A stretch of DNA of 46,219 nucleotides from contig PAQI01000034.1 of the NCBI GenBank assembly GCA_002709235.1, forward strand, positions 1 to 46,219, given 5' to 3'. The DNA is from Hirschia sp. Lineage in GTDB: Bacteria > Pseudomonadota > Alphaproteobacteria > Caulobacterales > Hyphomonadaceae. Positions within the stretch are counted from its first letter, which is position 1; each line of letters begins with the position of its first letter. The notes beneath the pieces are model-generated. The model was not told where the DNA came from, made no database searches, and saw only the letters and a program-made list of their open reading frames with translations. The position numbers were made by a program, and so were the translations under genes. This document shows positions 15,207 to 25,147 of the stretch, piece after piece.

Positions 15207-17033
15207 ATGACCGCCGAAACCACTTCGATGCGCAACATCGCCATCATCGCTCACGTTGACCACGGCAAGACCACGCTTGTGGACTGTCTTCTCAAACAGT
15301 CCGGCGTGTTCCGCGAGAACGAGAAGACGACCGAACGCATGATGGACTCCAACGACCTGGAGAAAGAGCGCGGGATCACCATCCTCGCCAAGAACACATC
15401 TGTCGTCTGGAAAAACACGCGTATCAACATTGTCGACACGCCTGGACATGCTGACTTTGGTGGAGAGGTCGAGCGCATCCTGCACATGGTAGACGGCGTG
15501 ATCGTTCTCGTCGATGCCGCTGAAGGTCCGATGCCACAGACCAAGTTCGTGGTCTCCAAGGCACTGAAAATCGGCCTGCGCCCCATCGTAGCGGTCAACA
15601 AGATCGACAAGCCGGAAAGCCGCCCGGACGAAGTCATCAATGAAGTCTTCGACCTGTTCGCAAACCTTGACGCCGACGATGACCAGCTGGACTTCCCAAT
15701 CCTTTATGGTTCAGCCAAAGGTGGCTGGATGTCGACCGACTACAACAATCCGACAGATTCAATGGCGTCGCTGTTCGACATGGTGATCGACCATGTACCT
15801 GAGCCAAGTGTGGATGAAGGCCCGTTCCGCCTGCTGGCAACAACGATTTCTGCTGACAACTTCCTCGGACGCGTGCTGACCGGCCGCATCGCCAGTGGAA
15901 CGATCAAGCCGAACCAGACGATCAAGGCGATCTCGCGAACTGGCGAGCTTATCGAACAGTTCCGCGCGTCCAAGGTGCTCGCATTCCGTGGTCTCGAACG
16001 TTCTCCAATCGATGAAGGCAAGGCCGGAGATATCGTCTCGATTACCGGCATGTCCAAGGCAACTGTGGCCGACACGCTGTGTGACCCATCCGTCACCGAA
16101 CCGATTCAGGCACAGCCGATCGACCCGCCAACCATCACCATGACCTTCCGCGTCAATGACTCGCCACTGGCCGGCACCGAAGGCACCAAGGTCACCTCCC
16201 GCATGATCTGGGACCGCCTGGAAAAGGAAGCAGAAGGCAATGTCGCGCTGAAAGTCGAAAAGGTCGTCGACAGTGACGCTTTCGAAGTTTCCGGTCGTGG
16301 CGAATTGATGTTGTCGGTGCTGATCGAGACCATGCGGCGTGAAGGTTTTGAAATGGGCGTTTCGCGTCCGAAAGTGGTGTTCAAGAAGGACGACGCAGGC
16401 AACCGTCTGGAGCCGATAGAGGAAGTCGTCATCGATGTGGACGATGAACATTCCGGTGTGGTCGTGCAGAAACTGCAGGAACGCAAGGCGGAAATGGTCG
16501 ACATGCGCCCGTCCGGTGGTGGCCGTACGCGCCTCGTTTTCCATGCACCAACACGCGGTCTGATCGGCTATCAGGGTGAATTGCTGTCCGACACACGCGG
16601 AACGGCGATCATGAACCGTATCTTCCACGAATACGCACCGCACAAGGGCACAATTATTGGCCGCCACACCGGTGTGCTGATTTCCAATGGCCAGGGCGAC
16701 AGTGTTGCCTTTGCCCTCTTCAACCTTGAAGACCGCGGCCCGATGATGATCGGTTCGGGTGTGAAGGTCTATGAGGGCATGATCATTGGTGAGCACACGC
16801 GCGGTAACGATCTTGAGGTCAACGTGCTTAAAGGCAAGAAGCTGACAAACGTGCGTGCGTCTGGAACGGATGAAGCCGTTCGCCTGACAACGCCGATGCA
16901 GATGTCTCTGGAACGCTCGCTGGCTTATATTCAGGATGATGAGCTGGTGGAAGTCACACCGGAAAGCATCCGCCTGCGCAAGGTTCACCTTGACCCCAAC
17001 GAACGCAAGCGCGCCGCCAAGTCTGCTGGCTAA
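15207..17033 (+). CDS. typA: ribosome-associated translational GTPase TypA/BipA
   Basis: 608 residues, the normal length. The G domain (1-200) has [19 protein letters not shown] (P-loop), [10 protein letters not shown] (switch I), [14 protein letters not shown] (switch II) and [11 protein letters not shown]-Tu-like domain II and EF-G-like domains III and V follow, and the TypA-specific C-terminus contains [21 protein letters not shown]-like sequence near residue 440. TypA binds the 70S/50S ribosome and is needed for subunit assembly and stress growth, notably in the cold. There is no recognisable Shine-Dalgarno; ATG 15228 ([13 protein letters not shown]) is an alternative start, also without one. 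Confidence 0.97.
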   Translation: MTAETTSMRNIAIIAHVDHGKTTLVDCLLKQSGVFRENEKTTERMMDSNDLEKERGITILAKNTSVVWKNTRINIVDTPGHADFGGEVERILHMVDGVIVLVDAAEGPMPQTKFVVSKALKIGLRPIVAVNKIDKPESRPDEVINEVFDLFANLDADDDQLDFPILYGSAKGGWMSTDYNNPTDSMASLFDMVIDHVPEPSVDEGPFRLLATTISADNFLGRVLTGRIASGTIKPNQTIKAISRTGELIEQFRASKVLAFRGLERSPIDEGKAGDIVSITGMSKATVADTLCDPSVTEPIQAQPIDPPTITMTFRVNDSPLAGTEGTKVTSRMIWDRLEKEAEGNVALKVEKVVDSDAFEVSGRGELMLSVLIETMRREGFEMGVSRPKVVFKKDDAGNRLEPIEEVVIDVDDEHSGVVVQKLQERKAEMVDMRPSGGGRTRLVFHAPTRGLIGYQGELLSDTRGTAIMNRIFHEYAPHKGTIIGRHTGVLISNGQGDSVAFALFNLEDRGPMMIGSGVKVYEGMIIGEHTRGNDLEVNVLKGKKLTNVRASGTDEAVRLTTPMQMSLERSLAYIQDDELVEVTPESIRLRKVHLDPNERKRAAKSAG

Positions 17034-17045
17034 GCTGAATACTCC

Positions 17046-17084
17046 ACGTCATCCCGGTGGGTGAATTACCTGTCGGGATGACGT
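17046..17084 (+). terminator. hairpin downstream of typA
   Basis: Perfect 11-bp stem ACGTCATCCCG (17046-17056) with CGGGATGACGT (17074-17084), 12 bases after the typA stop. No clear U-tract follows, so it may act in both directions between the convergent genes or stabilise the mRNA 3' end. Confidence 0.5.
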
Positions 17085-17095
17085 CATTCTCTTCG

Positions 17096-17968
17096 CTAAC
17101 GTCCCCAGCGCGCCGGACGCCCGCGCCCATCGACATGTACGAATGGGCCGTGAACCGCATTGGCCTTGTATGAGCCAAGTCCACCCGGCTTGACCTTGTC
17201 TGTCGCCGTGAACAGGCTGAGCGCGTGGTCAAAAAAGTAATCGGCATCAGCCTTGGTGATCATGCCGTCGCCATTGATGTCATCCATCACACCATCTCTT
17301 GGATCAACATCGAGATAGACGTCAGCCGCATCGCCATACATATGGCGCGAATATTTCGCCGATCCGATAGTTGTATTGTAGGCCGGTGTCCGAAACCCGC
17401 TCATCACAAAGAAGGTGTCCGCATTGGTCAGGCCTTCTGATTTCAGATCAGCCAGCAGATATTCCAGCCGCTCCAGATTTGTTCCAGACACCAGAAGGTA
17501 TTTTGGAAAATGTTCTGGTTGCTGTTTGCAGAGAAACTGGCCAAGCCTGAAGCTGGGAGAGACGGCGATATCAGAATCTGCGTCCTCGAATTTGATGAAC
17601 CCGATCGGTGTATCCCTTGGGTATGTACCGATGCGGTATCCATTCAAGTAACCACGCGCATCGATGTTTGCTGATGGCTCGAGCACAAAGACGCTCACTT
17701 CTGCGATCGCATCTCCTTGCCCGTTGACGACTTCCAGCCGGTGTGTGCCCGCCTGGTCAGGTGCAAGCCAGGCATTCCCGACTGTTTCACCATCCATCAC
17801 GATGCGCTCATCAGGTTTGGCCGCTATGGTGACAATGTCTCCGGGCATGACGAGATGGTGCCACGTCCTGTAAGGCAGTATATGGCCATTGATCGCAGGC
17901 AGCTCCTGTGCAGCCGCTTCAAAGCCGAGGAATACCGCAAAAATCAGGAATATTGCGTTTCTGATCAC
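17096..17968 (-). CDS. exported M15-type (DUF882-like) peptidoglycan peptidase
   Basis: 290 residues from a GTG at 17968 with AAGG upstream, giving an immediate signal peptide (MIRNAIFLIFAVFLGFEAAA). A longer ORF begins at ATG 18022 but puts an acidic segment ahead of the signal. The C-terminal half has SRHMYGDAADVYL, the zinc-binding H-x6-D motif of M15/VanY-like carboxypeptidases, and VHGPFVHVDGRGRPARWG with the final His ligand. Inserted between them is DINGDGMITKAD, a calcium-binding EF-hand or dockerin-type loop. The predicted role is periplasmic cleavage of murein peptides, perhaps calcium-dependent. The N-terminal 120 residues look like a beta-rich domain of unknown role. Confidence 0.8.
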   Translation of the reverse strand: MIRNAIFLIFAVFLGFEAAAQELPAINGHILPYRTWHHLVMPGDIVTIAAKPDERIVMDGETVGNAWLAPDQAGTHRLEVVNGQGDAIAEVSVFVLEPSANIDARGYLNGYRIGTYPRDTPIGFIKFEDADSDIAVSPSFRLGQFLCKQQPEHFPKYLLVSGTNLERLEYLLADLKSEGLTNADTFFVMSGFRTPAYNTTIGSAKYSRHMYGDAADVYLDVDPRDGVMDDINGDGMITKADADYFFDHALSLFTATDKVKPGGLGSYKANAVHGPFVHVDGRGRPARWGR

Positions 17969-18042
17969 ACTGAAAACCTTGTCACACAACGCCCGCCCAT
18001 CATGATCAAATCGATCAAACATGGCCTTTCGATGATCAGGGA

Positions 18043-18495
18043 TCAGCTGCGTTCATCCTTGGGTGACCCCATGACAATATAGGATGTAATCGAGTTGACC
18101 TCCGGAACCGTGCCCAACACTTCAGTGTGGAACTGCTTGTAGGCAACAAGGTTCTCAACCTCCACACGCAACAGATATTCCCAGACGCCGGTGATATTGT
18201 GGCATTCTCGCACCTGCGGGGCGATTGCCATGGCCCGCTCAAATGCCAATTGGTCCTTCTTGGTGTGGCGGGACAGTCCCACCGTGACATAGGCGACGAA
18301 ACCACCCCCTGTCGCCTCTCTGTTCAGCACAGCGCGATAACCAGCGATCACGCCTGAACGTTCAAGCTCATGCACGCGTCTGAGACAGGCAGATGCAGAC
18401 AGATTCACACGTTCAGCCAGCTCGGCATTCGAGACTCGGCCATCACGCTCAAGCTCTCGCAATATTCTGCGATTTATGTCGTCAATCTTCGTCAT
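18043..18495 (-). CDS. Lrp/AsnC-family transcriptional regulator
   Basis: 150 residues. An N-terminal winged HTH (INRRILRELERDGRVSNAEL, with SASACLRRVHELERSGVI) is followed by the RAM effector domain (VAYVTVGLSRHTKKDQLAF to SITSYIVMG). Such proteins form octamers controlled by amino acids. The start MTKIDD at 18495 is canonical; the ORF extends eight codons further to 18519. It is divergent from a LysE-family exporter, the standard pairing in which the regulator senses the amino acid that the exporter removes. Confidence 0.92.
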   Translation of the reverse strand: MTKIDDINRRILRELERDGRVSNAELAERVNLSASACLRRVHELERSGVIAGYRAVLNREATGGGFVAYVTVGLSRHTKKDQLAFERAMAIAPQVRECHNITGVWEYLLRVEVENLVAYKQFHTEVLGTVPEVNSITSYIVMGSPKDERS

Positions 18496-18532
18496 TGATT
18501 GCAATCTGTTGAATAACACACTTCATTTAGCA

Positions 18533-18544
18533 AGATAATTGTCT
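18533..18544. promoter_or_regulatory. candidate operator between lrp-like and lysE-like genes
   Basis: AGATAATTGTCT is a near-perfect palindrome (10 of 12 positions) centred on AATT, in the short AT-rich divergent promoter region. It is a plausible Lrp/AsnC binding site; support is positional only. Confidence 0.35.
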
Positions 18545-18570
18545 CATGCTTTGCATATGGTTGCGATACC

Positions 18571-19185
18571 ATGACAGAACAGATTCTTGCACTCGCAGCC
18601 TTTGTATTCGTGTCCTCGATCACACCGGGACCGAACAACCTCATGCTGATGGCGTCTGGTGCCAATTTCGGTATCACGCGCACCTTGCCTCACGCTGGCG
18701 GTGTGGCGCTGGGTGTCATCTTCATGATCATAGCGCTGGGGCTGGGCCTGATGGCGCTGTTCGAACGCTTCCCTGTGGTACACGAAGCATTGAAATATGC
18801 GTGCGCGGCATATCTTTGCTATCTGGCCTGGAAAATCGCATCCGCACCCACACAACTGGCTACATCTGAAAAGCCGCAAGAACCCGCCCGTGAAGGCAAG
18901 CCCTTCACTTTCCTGCAAGCCGTTGCGTTTCAATGGGTCAATCCCAAGGCTTGGACAATGGCAATGACAGCGCTATCGGTTTATGCATTTCCAGGTCAGC
19001 CATTGAACGGGCTCTTGCTGATCGCCGTGACTTTCTTCGCCGTCAACCTGCCCTGTATCAGCACCTGGATGTCCATGGGCACTCAGATGCGCCGCCTTCT
19101 CAAGAGCCCAACACGCATGCGCGTCTTCAATGTGACCGCAAGTATCCTGCTTCTGGGCACATTGATTCCGGTATTCGCACAGTAA
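18571..19185 (+). CDS. LysE/RhtB-family amino-acid exporter
   Basis: 204 residues with about six hydrophobic segments. The family signature SSITPGPNNLMLMASGANFG lies at residues 15-34; FQWVNPKAWTMAMTAL in the middle is also typical. Members export lysine, threonine, homoserine or similar amino acids by proton exchange. The divergent Lrp-type regulator supports this. The specific substrate cannot be read from sequence. Confidence 0.94.
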   Translation: MTEQILALAAFVFVSSITPGPNNLMLMASGANFGITRTLPHAGGVALGVIFMIIALGLGLMALFERFPVVHEALKYACAAYLCYLAWKIASAPTQLATSEKPQEPAREGKPFTFLQAVAFQWVNPKAWTMAMTALSVYAFPGQPLNGLLLIAVTFFAVNLPCISTWMSMGTQMRRLLKSPTRMRVFNVTASILLLGTLIPVFAQ

Positions 19186-19383
19186 GTGCGCTGCGCGTTA
19201 CCGAACAATCAGGCTGCCAGCCGATTGACCGTCAGCGCATAGCGAATACGCAGGCCCGGCCAAGTGATAACGAATATGCATCCGACAATCGGGAGAAACT
19301 TTTCATTCTGAGTGAAAAGGTGTCACTGTGACCTTCGCGAGACCGTTGCGGTCCTTCGCCAGAACATATCCAAGGGGTCCCCA

Positions 19384-22300
19384 TTGGCAATTCTCGCCGG
19401 ACTACACCACCTGACCTGGTACAAATACGATCAGCCTGTCGTGCTTGGCCCCCAGATCATACGCTTGCGCCCCGCCCCCCATTCACGCACGCCAGTCTTG
19501 TCGCACAGCCTCAAGGTTTCGCCACAACCACATTTCGTGAACCACCAGCAAGACCCCTATGGCAACTGGCTGGCACGTTTCGTCTTTCCCGAACCTGTGC
19601 GCGAATTCAAGATCGAGGTCGACCTGGTTGCAGACATGACCGTCTACAATCCATTCGATTTCTTCATCGAGGAGGCCGCCGAGAACTTTCCCTTCTCCTA
19701 TGCCGATGACATTGCACCTGACCTATCGATCTATCTGAAGACAGAGCCGCTTGAGCCAAAGCTGGAAGCCTTCATCAATTCGATTGATCGTTCTGAAAAG
19801 CGGACAATTGATTTTCTGGTCGATCTCAATGCGCATCTGCAACAGCTGATCAATTATGAAATCCGCATGGAACCGGGGGTCCAGACGCCGGACGTAACGC
19901 TGACTCGCGCAGCAGGTTCATGCCGTGATTCCAGCTGGCTGCTCGTTCAGATTCTGCGTCATCTGGGTATCGCTGCGCGCTTCGTGTCCGGCTATCTCAT
20001 CCAGCTGAAGCCTGACCTTGTGTCGCTGGTCGGCCCTGCCGGAACCGACCATGATTTCACCGATCTTCATGCCTGGTGCGAAGCCTATCTTCCGGGGGCG
20101 GGCTGGATCGGGTTTGACCCGACATCTGGCCTGCTGACCGGTGAGAGCCATATTCCACTGGCTGCCACTCCGCATTATCGAAACGCCGCGCCCATCTCAG
20201 GCACACTGACCGGCAACCCCAAGACCGATTTTGAATTTGATATGCGGGTTGATCGGCTGGCCGAACATCCACGCATTACCAAGCCCTTCTCGGATGAAGA
20301 CTGGAAGGATCTGGATGCGCTCGGCGAAAAGGTTGATGCAGCCCTCAAAGATGGCGATGTGCGCCTGACCATGGGCGGCGAGCCAACCTTTGTGTCCATC
20401 GATGACTTTGAAAGCGATGAATGGAACACTGACGCAACCGGCCCGATGAAGCGTGATCTGGCGGACAAGCTCATCCGGCGATTGCGAGCCAAATTCGCAC
20501 CCGGTGGCTTCCTGCATTATGGGCAGGGAAAATGGTATCCCGGCGAGACGCTGCCGCGCTGGACCTTCTCATTATACTGGCGCAAGGACGACGAGCCGAT
20601 CTGGCGCGATGACAGCCTCGTCGCAGGCGAAGATCAGGACACCAGGGCCGGACCGGATGATGCCCGTAAATTCCTGGATGCAATGGCCGACGAACTGGGT
20701 GTTTCCAAGGAGGGCTTGCTTCCGGCTTATGAAGACCCTGCACAATGGTTGCTCAAGGAGGCTGACCTTCCTGAAAACGTAACACCAAGCGATTCCAAGC
20801 TGGAGGATCCGGAAGCCCGTGCACGAATCGCCAGAGTTTTCGAGCGAGGCCTGTCCAAACCATCCGGCTATATCATGCCCATTCAGCGCTGGCAGGCCAA
20901 AGCGGCCCCGTCCCGCTGGATGACCGAGCGCTGGTCCACCAGGCGCGGCAAGCTGTTCCTTGTTCCCGGTGACAGCCCGGTCGGATATCGCCTGCCACTG
21001 GGATCACTGCCCTTCGTACCCGCGGCACAATATCCCTATATCCATGTCACGGATCCGAACACGCGGCTGGACCCGCTTCCAAAGGCAAAGGACAAGGCCA
21101 AACCGGCAAAGAAGAAACGCGGCCAGCGTGTTGCCTCTTCAACCGCTACTGAAGCCGTGCAGAATATCGTCGAGCAAGGCGGTGAGAACGCTGACGGCTC
21201 ACCAAGCGCATTCAAGGTTCGCACAGCTCTCAGCGTAGAACCCCGTGATGGCCGCCTATGTGTCTTCATGCCTCCGGTTGAAGCCCTTGAGGACTATCTG
21301 GAACTTGTGGATGCAGCAGAGAAAGCAGCAGCTGAAATTGGTCTTCCGGTTCACATTGAAGGCTACGCCCCTCCCGGTGATCCACGCCTCAATGTCATCC
21401 GTGTGGCACCCGACCCTGGCGTTATCGAAGTCAATATCCATCCGGCTGCCAACTGGCGCGAATGCGTGGAGACCACTGAGAAAATCTATGAGGAAGCCCG
21501 GCAAACACGATTGGGCGCTGAAAAATTCATGATTGATGGCCGCCACACCGGTACGGGTGGTGGAAACCACGTTGTAGTGGGCGGCGCGACGCCAATGGAT
21601 AGCCCATTTCTGCGCAGGCCAGACCTTCTCAAAAGCCTCATCCTGTATTGGCAACGTCACCCTAGCCTGTCTTACCTTTTCTCCGGCCTCTTTATAGGGC
21701 CGACCAGTCAGGCCCCGCGAATTGATGAAGCCAGGCATGACTCCCTTTATGAGCTGGAGATCGCCCTTTCCAATATCCCCATGCCGGGTGACGGGCCTGC
21801 ACCTCAACCATGGTTGGTGGACCGTCTGTTACGCAATCTGCTGATTGACGTGACCGGAAACACGCACCGCTCTGAAATCTGTATCGACAAGCTCTATTCG
21901 CCGGATGGCCCCACCGGTCGCCTTGGCCTCGTCGAGTTTCGCGCCTTTGAGATGCCGCCTGACCCGCGCATGAGCCTCGCACAGCAACTCCTTCTGCGTG
22001 CCCTGATCGCAAGGTTCTGGAATGAACCTCTGACCGGATCACCCGTCAAATGGGGGACCAGCCTGCATGACCGCTTCATGCTGCCGGAACCCGTCTGGGA
22101 AGATTTCTGCGACGTTCTGGACGACCTGACCGAGCATGGTTTCCCCATGAAGCGCGTCTGGTTCGAGGCACAGGCCGAATTCCGCTTTCCTTTCTGTGGA
22201 CAGGTCGATGTCGGCGGGATGAACCTTGAGGTCAGGCAGGCGATGGAGCCGTGGCATGTTCTGGGCGAAACCGGTGCCATCGGCGGGACAGTGCGCTACG

Positions 22301-22734
22301 CCGACAGCTCCATCGAGCGATTGCAGGTGAAACTCACAGGTGCCAATCCCGAACGGCATATTGTGGTGTGCAATGGCCGCAAGGTGCCGCTGCACCGCAC
22401 GCGAGAACAGGGAAAGCTGATCGGAGGTGTGCGATACAAGGCATGGAAACCGCCGCAAGCACTGCATCCGACCCTGGAAGTCGACGCACCGCTGACGCTC
22501 GACATTTATGACCTCTGGAGCTGCAAGTCTCTTGGTGGCTGCACCTATCATGTGGCCCATCCGGGCGGGCGCAGCTATGACACTTTCCCGGTCAATGCGA
22601 ATGAAGCTGAAGCAAGAAGGCTTGCCCGTTTTGCTGCACACGGTCATAAACCGGGTTGGTATGACCCGCCGCAGGAACCCATCCATCCGGATTTTCCGAT
22701 GACGCTGGACATGCGACGTAAGCCCCTAGGCTGA
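19384..22734 (+). CDS. transglutaminase-like protein fused to a DUF2126 putative amidoligase
   Basis: 1116 residues from a TTG start with AAGGGG six bases upstream; this yields the family-type N-terminus ([19 protein letters not shown]). The ORF is open to a GTG at 19312. Residues 1-90 are the transglutaminase N domain. About 150-270 form the catalytic core with an intact triad: Cys180 (GSCRDSSW), His229 (LHAWCE) and Asp245 (GFDPTSG). The remaining 800 residues are DUF2126 (COG4196), classed as a putative amidoligase, with [44 protein letters not shown] and [15 protein letters not shown]. No signal peptide. It is the first gene of the operon with the ATP-grasp/alpha-E gene 10 bases downstream. 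Predicted role: forming or breaking isopeptide or amide bonds on an unknown peptide or protein. Confidence 0.9.
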   Translation: MAILAGLHHLTWYKYDQPVVLGPQIIRLRPAPHSRTPVLSHSLKVSPQPHFVNHQQDPYGNWLARFVFPEPVREFKIEVDLVADMTVYNPFDFFIEEAAENFPFSYADDIAPDLSIYLKTEPLEPKLEAFINSIDRSEKRTIDFLVDLNAHLQQLINYEIRMEPGVQTPDVTLTRAAGSCRDSSWLLVQILRHLGIAARFVSGYLIQLKPDLVSLVGPAGTDHDFTDLHAWCEAYLPGAGWIGFDPTSGLLTGESHIPLAATPHYRNAAPISGTLTGNPKTDFEFDMRVDRLAEHPRITKPFSDEDWKDLDALGEKVDAALKDGDVRLTMGGEPTFVSIDDFESDEWNTDATGPMKRDLADKLIRRLRAKFAPGGFLHYGQGKWYPGETLPRWTFSLYWRKDDEPIWRDDSLVAGEDQDTRAGPDDARKFLDAMADELGVSKEGLLPAYEDPAQWLLKEADLPENVTPSDSKLEDPEARARIARVFERGLSKPSGYIMPIQRWQAKAAPSRWMTERWSTRRGKLFLVPGDSPVGYRLPLGSLPFVPAAQYPYIHVTDPNTRLDPLPKAKDKAKPAKKKRGQRVASSTATEAVQNIVEQGGENADGSPSAFKVRTALSVEPRDGRLCVFMPPVEALEDYLELVDAAEKAAAEIGLPVHIEGYAPPGDPRLNVIRVAPDPGVIEVNIHPAANWRECVETTEKIYEEARQTRLGAEKFMIDGRHTGTGGGNHVVVGGATPMDSPFLRRPDLLKSLILYWQRHPSLSYLFSGLFIGPTSQAPRIDEARHDSLYELEIALSNIPMPGDGPAPQPWLVDRLLRNLLIDVTGNTHRSEICIDKLYSPDGPTGRLGLVEFRAFEMPPDPRMSLAQQLLLRALIARFWNEPLTGSPVKWGTSLHDRFMLPEPVWEDFCDVLDDLTEHGFPMKRVWFEAQAEFRFPFCGQVDVGGMNLEVRQAMEPWHVLGETGAIGGTVRYADSSIERLQVKLTGANPERHIVVCNGRKVPLHRTREQGKLIGGVRYKAWKPPQALHPTLEVDAPLTLDIYDLWSCKSLGGCTYHVAHPGGRSYDTFPVNANEAEARRLARFAAHGHKPGWYDPPQEPIHPDFPMTLDMRRKPLG

Positions 22735-22744
22735 AGTTGAAAAC

Positions 22745-25147
22745 ATGACCGACGACCGTCGCGACCTTCCCATCGGCCTCAGTGCTCTGATGGCCGATTA
22801 TGCTCCCTTGCACGGCGCACCAGATGAGCTGGTGTCGCCTGATGGCAAGATATTCCCGGTATGGTGGGAGTTCGTGAACGCCCTCGCCGGCCTGTCCCAC
22901 AATGAACTCGACAAGCGCATGGCGCGGGGCGATCAGTATCTGCGCGATAGCGGAGTGTTCTTCCGGCATACAGCGCCCGGAGACGAGGCTGAACGGCAAT
23001 GGCCCCTGAGTCCGATGCCTGTCCTCATTGATGAAACGGAATGGGATACGCTTTGCGAGGGCCTCTCGGAACGCTGCGACCTTCTCGAAACCATACTGGC
23101 TGATCTCTATGGAGATGGCACACTTGTGCGGGACGGGCATATTCCCGCACCGCTGATTGCCGAAAGCGAAGAGTGGATAAGGCCAATGGTTGGCGTCACT
23201 CCACCATCCGGCCACTATCTTCATTTTCTGGCGTTTGAAGTCGGGCGCGCACCCAATGGACAATGGTGGGTGCTGAATGATCGTACGCAAGCGCCTTCAG
23301 GTGCTGGTTTCGCCCTGGAAAATCGGGTGGCGACATCGAGGATCTTCTCGGAGATCTATTCACATCTCAATGTACACAGGCTTGCCGGGTTCTTTTCAGC
23401 CTTTCAATACAGCCTCTCGCAACTGCTCATTGATGATGACAGTCAGGCGGCACTATTGTCTCCCGGCACGATGTCAGCGACCTATTATGAGCACGCTTAT
23501 ATTGCCCGTTACCTTGGCCTGTTGCTGGTCGAGGGCGAGGACATTCTTGTAGAACGCGGTCGCCCAATGGTTCGCACGGTCGGAGGCCTGAAACCGATCA
23601 GCGTGTTGTGGCGTCGCCTGGACACACTGTATTCTGACCCGCTCGAACTCGCGGAGAGTTCTCAGATCGGAGTGCCGGGGCTGATTGGTGCCATTCGTCA
23701 GAACAAGGTGAATGTCATCAATGCAATCGGGAGCGGCATTCTGGAAACCCGCGCAATGCTGGCGTTTATTCCAAGGCTGAGCCGCGTACTCGCTGGCGGC
23801 CCCTTGAAAATTCCCAATGTAGCAACCTGGTGGTGCGGCCAACCCAAGGAGCGTGAAACCGTTATTGAAGGGCTGGAGAGAATGAGTCTTGCACCAGCAC
23901 TTTCCACGCGCCTGCCCTTTGACCCGGATGATCTGGTCCAATTGGGCAAGGACGTCACAACGCGTGACCCAGACGCCATGAAAGCGATTCTCGAACATTC
24001 CCCCGAAACCATTGTCGGCCAGGAACTTGTGACCCTATCGACGACGCCTGCCATTCAGGATGGACGCCTCACGCCACGCCCTTTCAGCTTGCGCGTGTTC
24101 ATGGGTCGCACACCTGATGGCTGGAAAGCCATGCCCGGCGGATATGCACGCATTGGCATTTCCGATGATGTAACAGCTGTGGGAATGCATCGTGGTGGGT
24201 CAGTCGCAGATGTATGGGTAACGTCGAAAAAGCCGGTCGATGACGTCACGATGGTGAACCCGACCAAGAACAAACGTCCGCGGCCCAATCCCACAGATCT
24301 GCCCATTCGGGCGGCGGACAATTTTTTCTGGCTTGGACGATATCTGGAACGCGCGGAAGGCACGGTTCGTCTGGCACGGGCCTATCAATTGCGCAAGACA
24401 GATGCGGGCGATGTGGACACCCCGCTTCTGGCCTTCATGACCGACTATCTGAAATGGTTGGGTCTGGCACCCAATCTGGAATTTCGAGATGATATCGCAC
24501 AAACCATATCATCAGCTGCAGCTTGTGCCAGACGCCTGCGTGACCGCCTGTCGCCCGATGGCATGTCCGCGGTCAGCGAACTTGAACGCATGACCCAGTT
24601 CGACACTTCCAATGGTGTATCAATGCCGGCCTCCGCCGCGCGCAAGAGCGCCATATTGCACCAATTGGCAAGCTTCACCGGTCTTGTGCATGAAAACATG
24701 TATCACAGTCTCGCCTGGAGGTTCCTGGTAATAGGGCGCGCACTGGAACGCGCAGCCTCCAGTGCCGCGCTACTCTCACGGTTCACTCGTAAAGCGTCAC
24801 CCAGCGGCGCATTGGATGTCGTGCTTGAATGTTCAGACAGTGTGAACTCTCATCGGCAACTCAACGGCTTTATTCTGACGGCGCAGACCATTTATGAACT
24901 GATTGTGTTCGACACCAACAACCCGCGCTCCATCGGTGCGCAATTGCTGGAGCTGGAACGCCACCTCAGGGCCCTGTCCATACTAACGCCCGAACGGGGC
25001 GAAAACACACCCTTGCACGCCTTGATGAACCTGCAGGCAGATTTTGGCAGCCAGTCACCTTCAACCCTTACGACAAAGGACCTGCTTGGGATCAGGAGCC
25101 GTGTCTGGGAACTCTCCGACGCCATGCAGACATTTTATATGTCATGA
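22745..25147 (+). CDS. circularly permuted ATP-grasp protein fused to an alpha-E domain
   Basis: 800 residues. Residues about 60-500 are a COG2308-type circularly permuted ATP-grasp domain (LADLYGDGTLVRDGHIP, QWWVLNDRTQAPSGAGFALE, VNVINAIGSGILETRAML, LTPRPFSLRVF). From about 522 to the end is the alpha-helical alpha-E domain (COG2307) with its hallmark ER motif in WLGRYLERAEGTVRLA. The two domains are separate genes in many bacteria and fused here. ATP-grasp enzymes join a carboxylate to an amine through an acyl-phosphate; the family is predicted to make peptide-like linkages with the neighbouring transglutaminases. The stop overlaps the next gene by ATGA, so translation is coupled. Confidence 0.92.
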   Translation: MTDDRRDLPIGLSALMADYAPLHGAPDELVSPDGKIFPVWWEFVNALAGLSHNELDKRMARGDQYLRDSGVFFRHTAPGDEAERQWPLSPMPVLIDETEWDTLCEGLSERCDLLETILADLYGDGTLVRDGHIPAPLIAESEEWIRPMVGVTPPSGHYLHFLAFEVGRAPNGQWWVLNDRTQAPSGAGFALENRVATSRIFSEIYSHLNVHRLAGFFSAFQYSLSQLLIDDDSQAALLSPGTMSATYYEHAYIARYLGLLLVEGEDILVERGRPMVRTVGGLKPISVLWRRLDTLYSDPLELAESSQIGVPGLIGAIRQNKVNVINAIGSGILETRAMLAFIPRLSRVLAGGPLKIPNVATWWCGQPKERETVIEGLERMSLAPALSTRLPFDPDDLVQLGKDVTTRDPDAMKAILEHSPETIVGQELVTLSTTPAIQDGRLTPRPFSLRVFMGRTPDGWKAMPGGYARIGISDDVTAVGMHRGGSVADVWVTSKKPVDDVTMVNPTKNKRPRPNPTDLPIRAADNFFWLGRYLERAEGTVRLARAYQLRKTDAGDVDTPLLAFMTDYLKWLGLAPNLEFRDDIAQTISSAAACARRLRDRLSPDGMSAVSELERMTQFDTSNGVSMPASAARKSAILHQLASFTGLVHENMYHSLAWRFLVIGRALERAASSAALLSRFTRKASPSGALDVVLECSDSVNSHRQLNGFILTAQTIYELIVFDTNNPRSIGAQLLELERHLRALSILTPERGENTPLHALMNLQADFGSQSPSTLTTKDLLGIRSRVWELSDAMQTFYMS

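Noticed and set aside
15759-16988. A 409-codon open frame antisense to typA
   Set aside because: typA on the plus strand is an unmistakable conserved gene; the antisense frame shows no family motifs and arises from codon bias.
22039-22686. Minus-strand ORFs inside the amidoligase gene
   Set aside because: Shadow frames of a conserved coding region.
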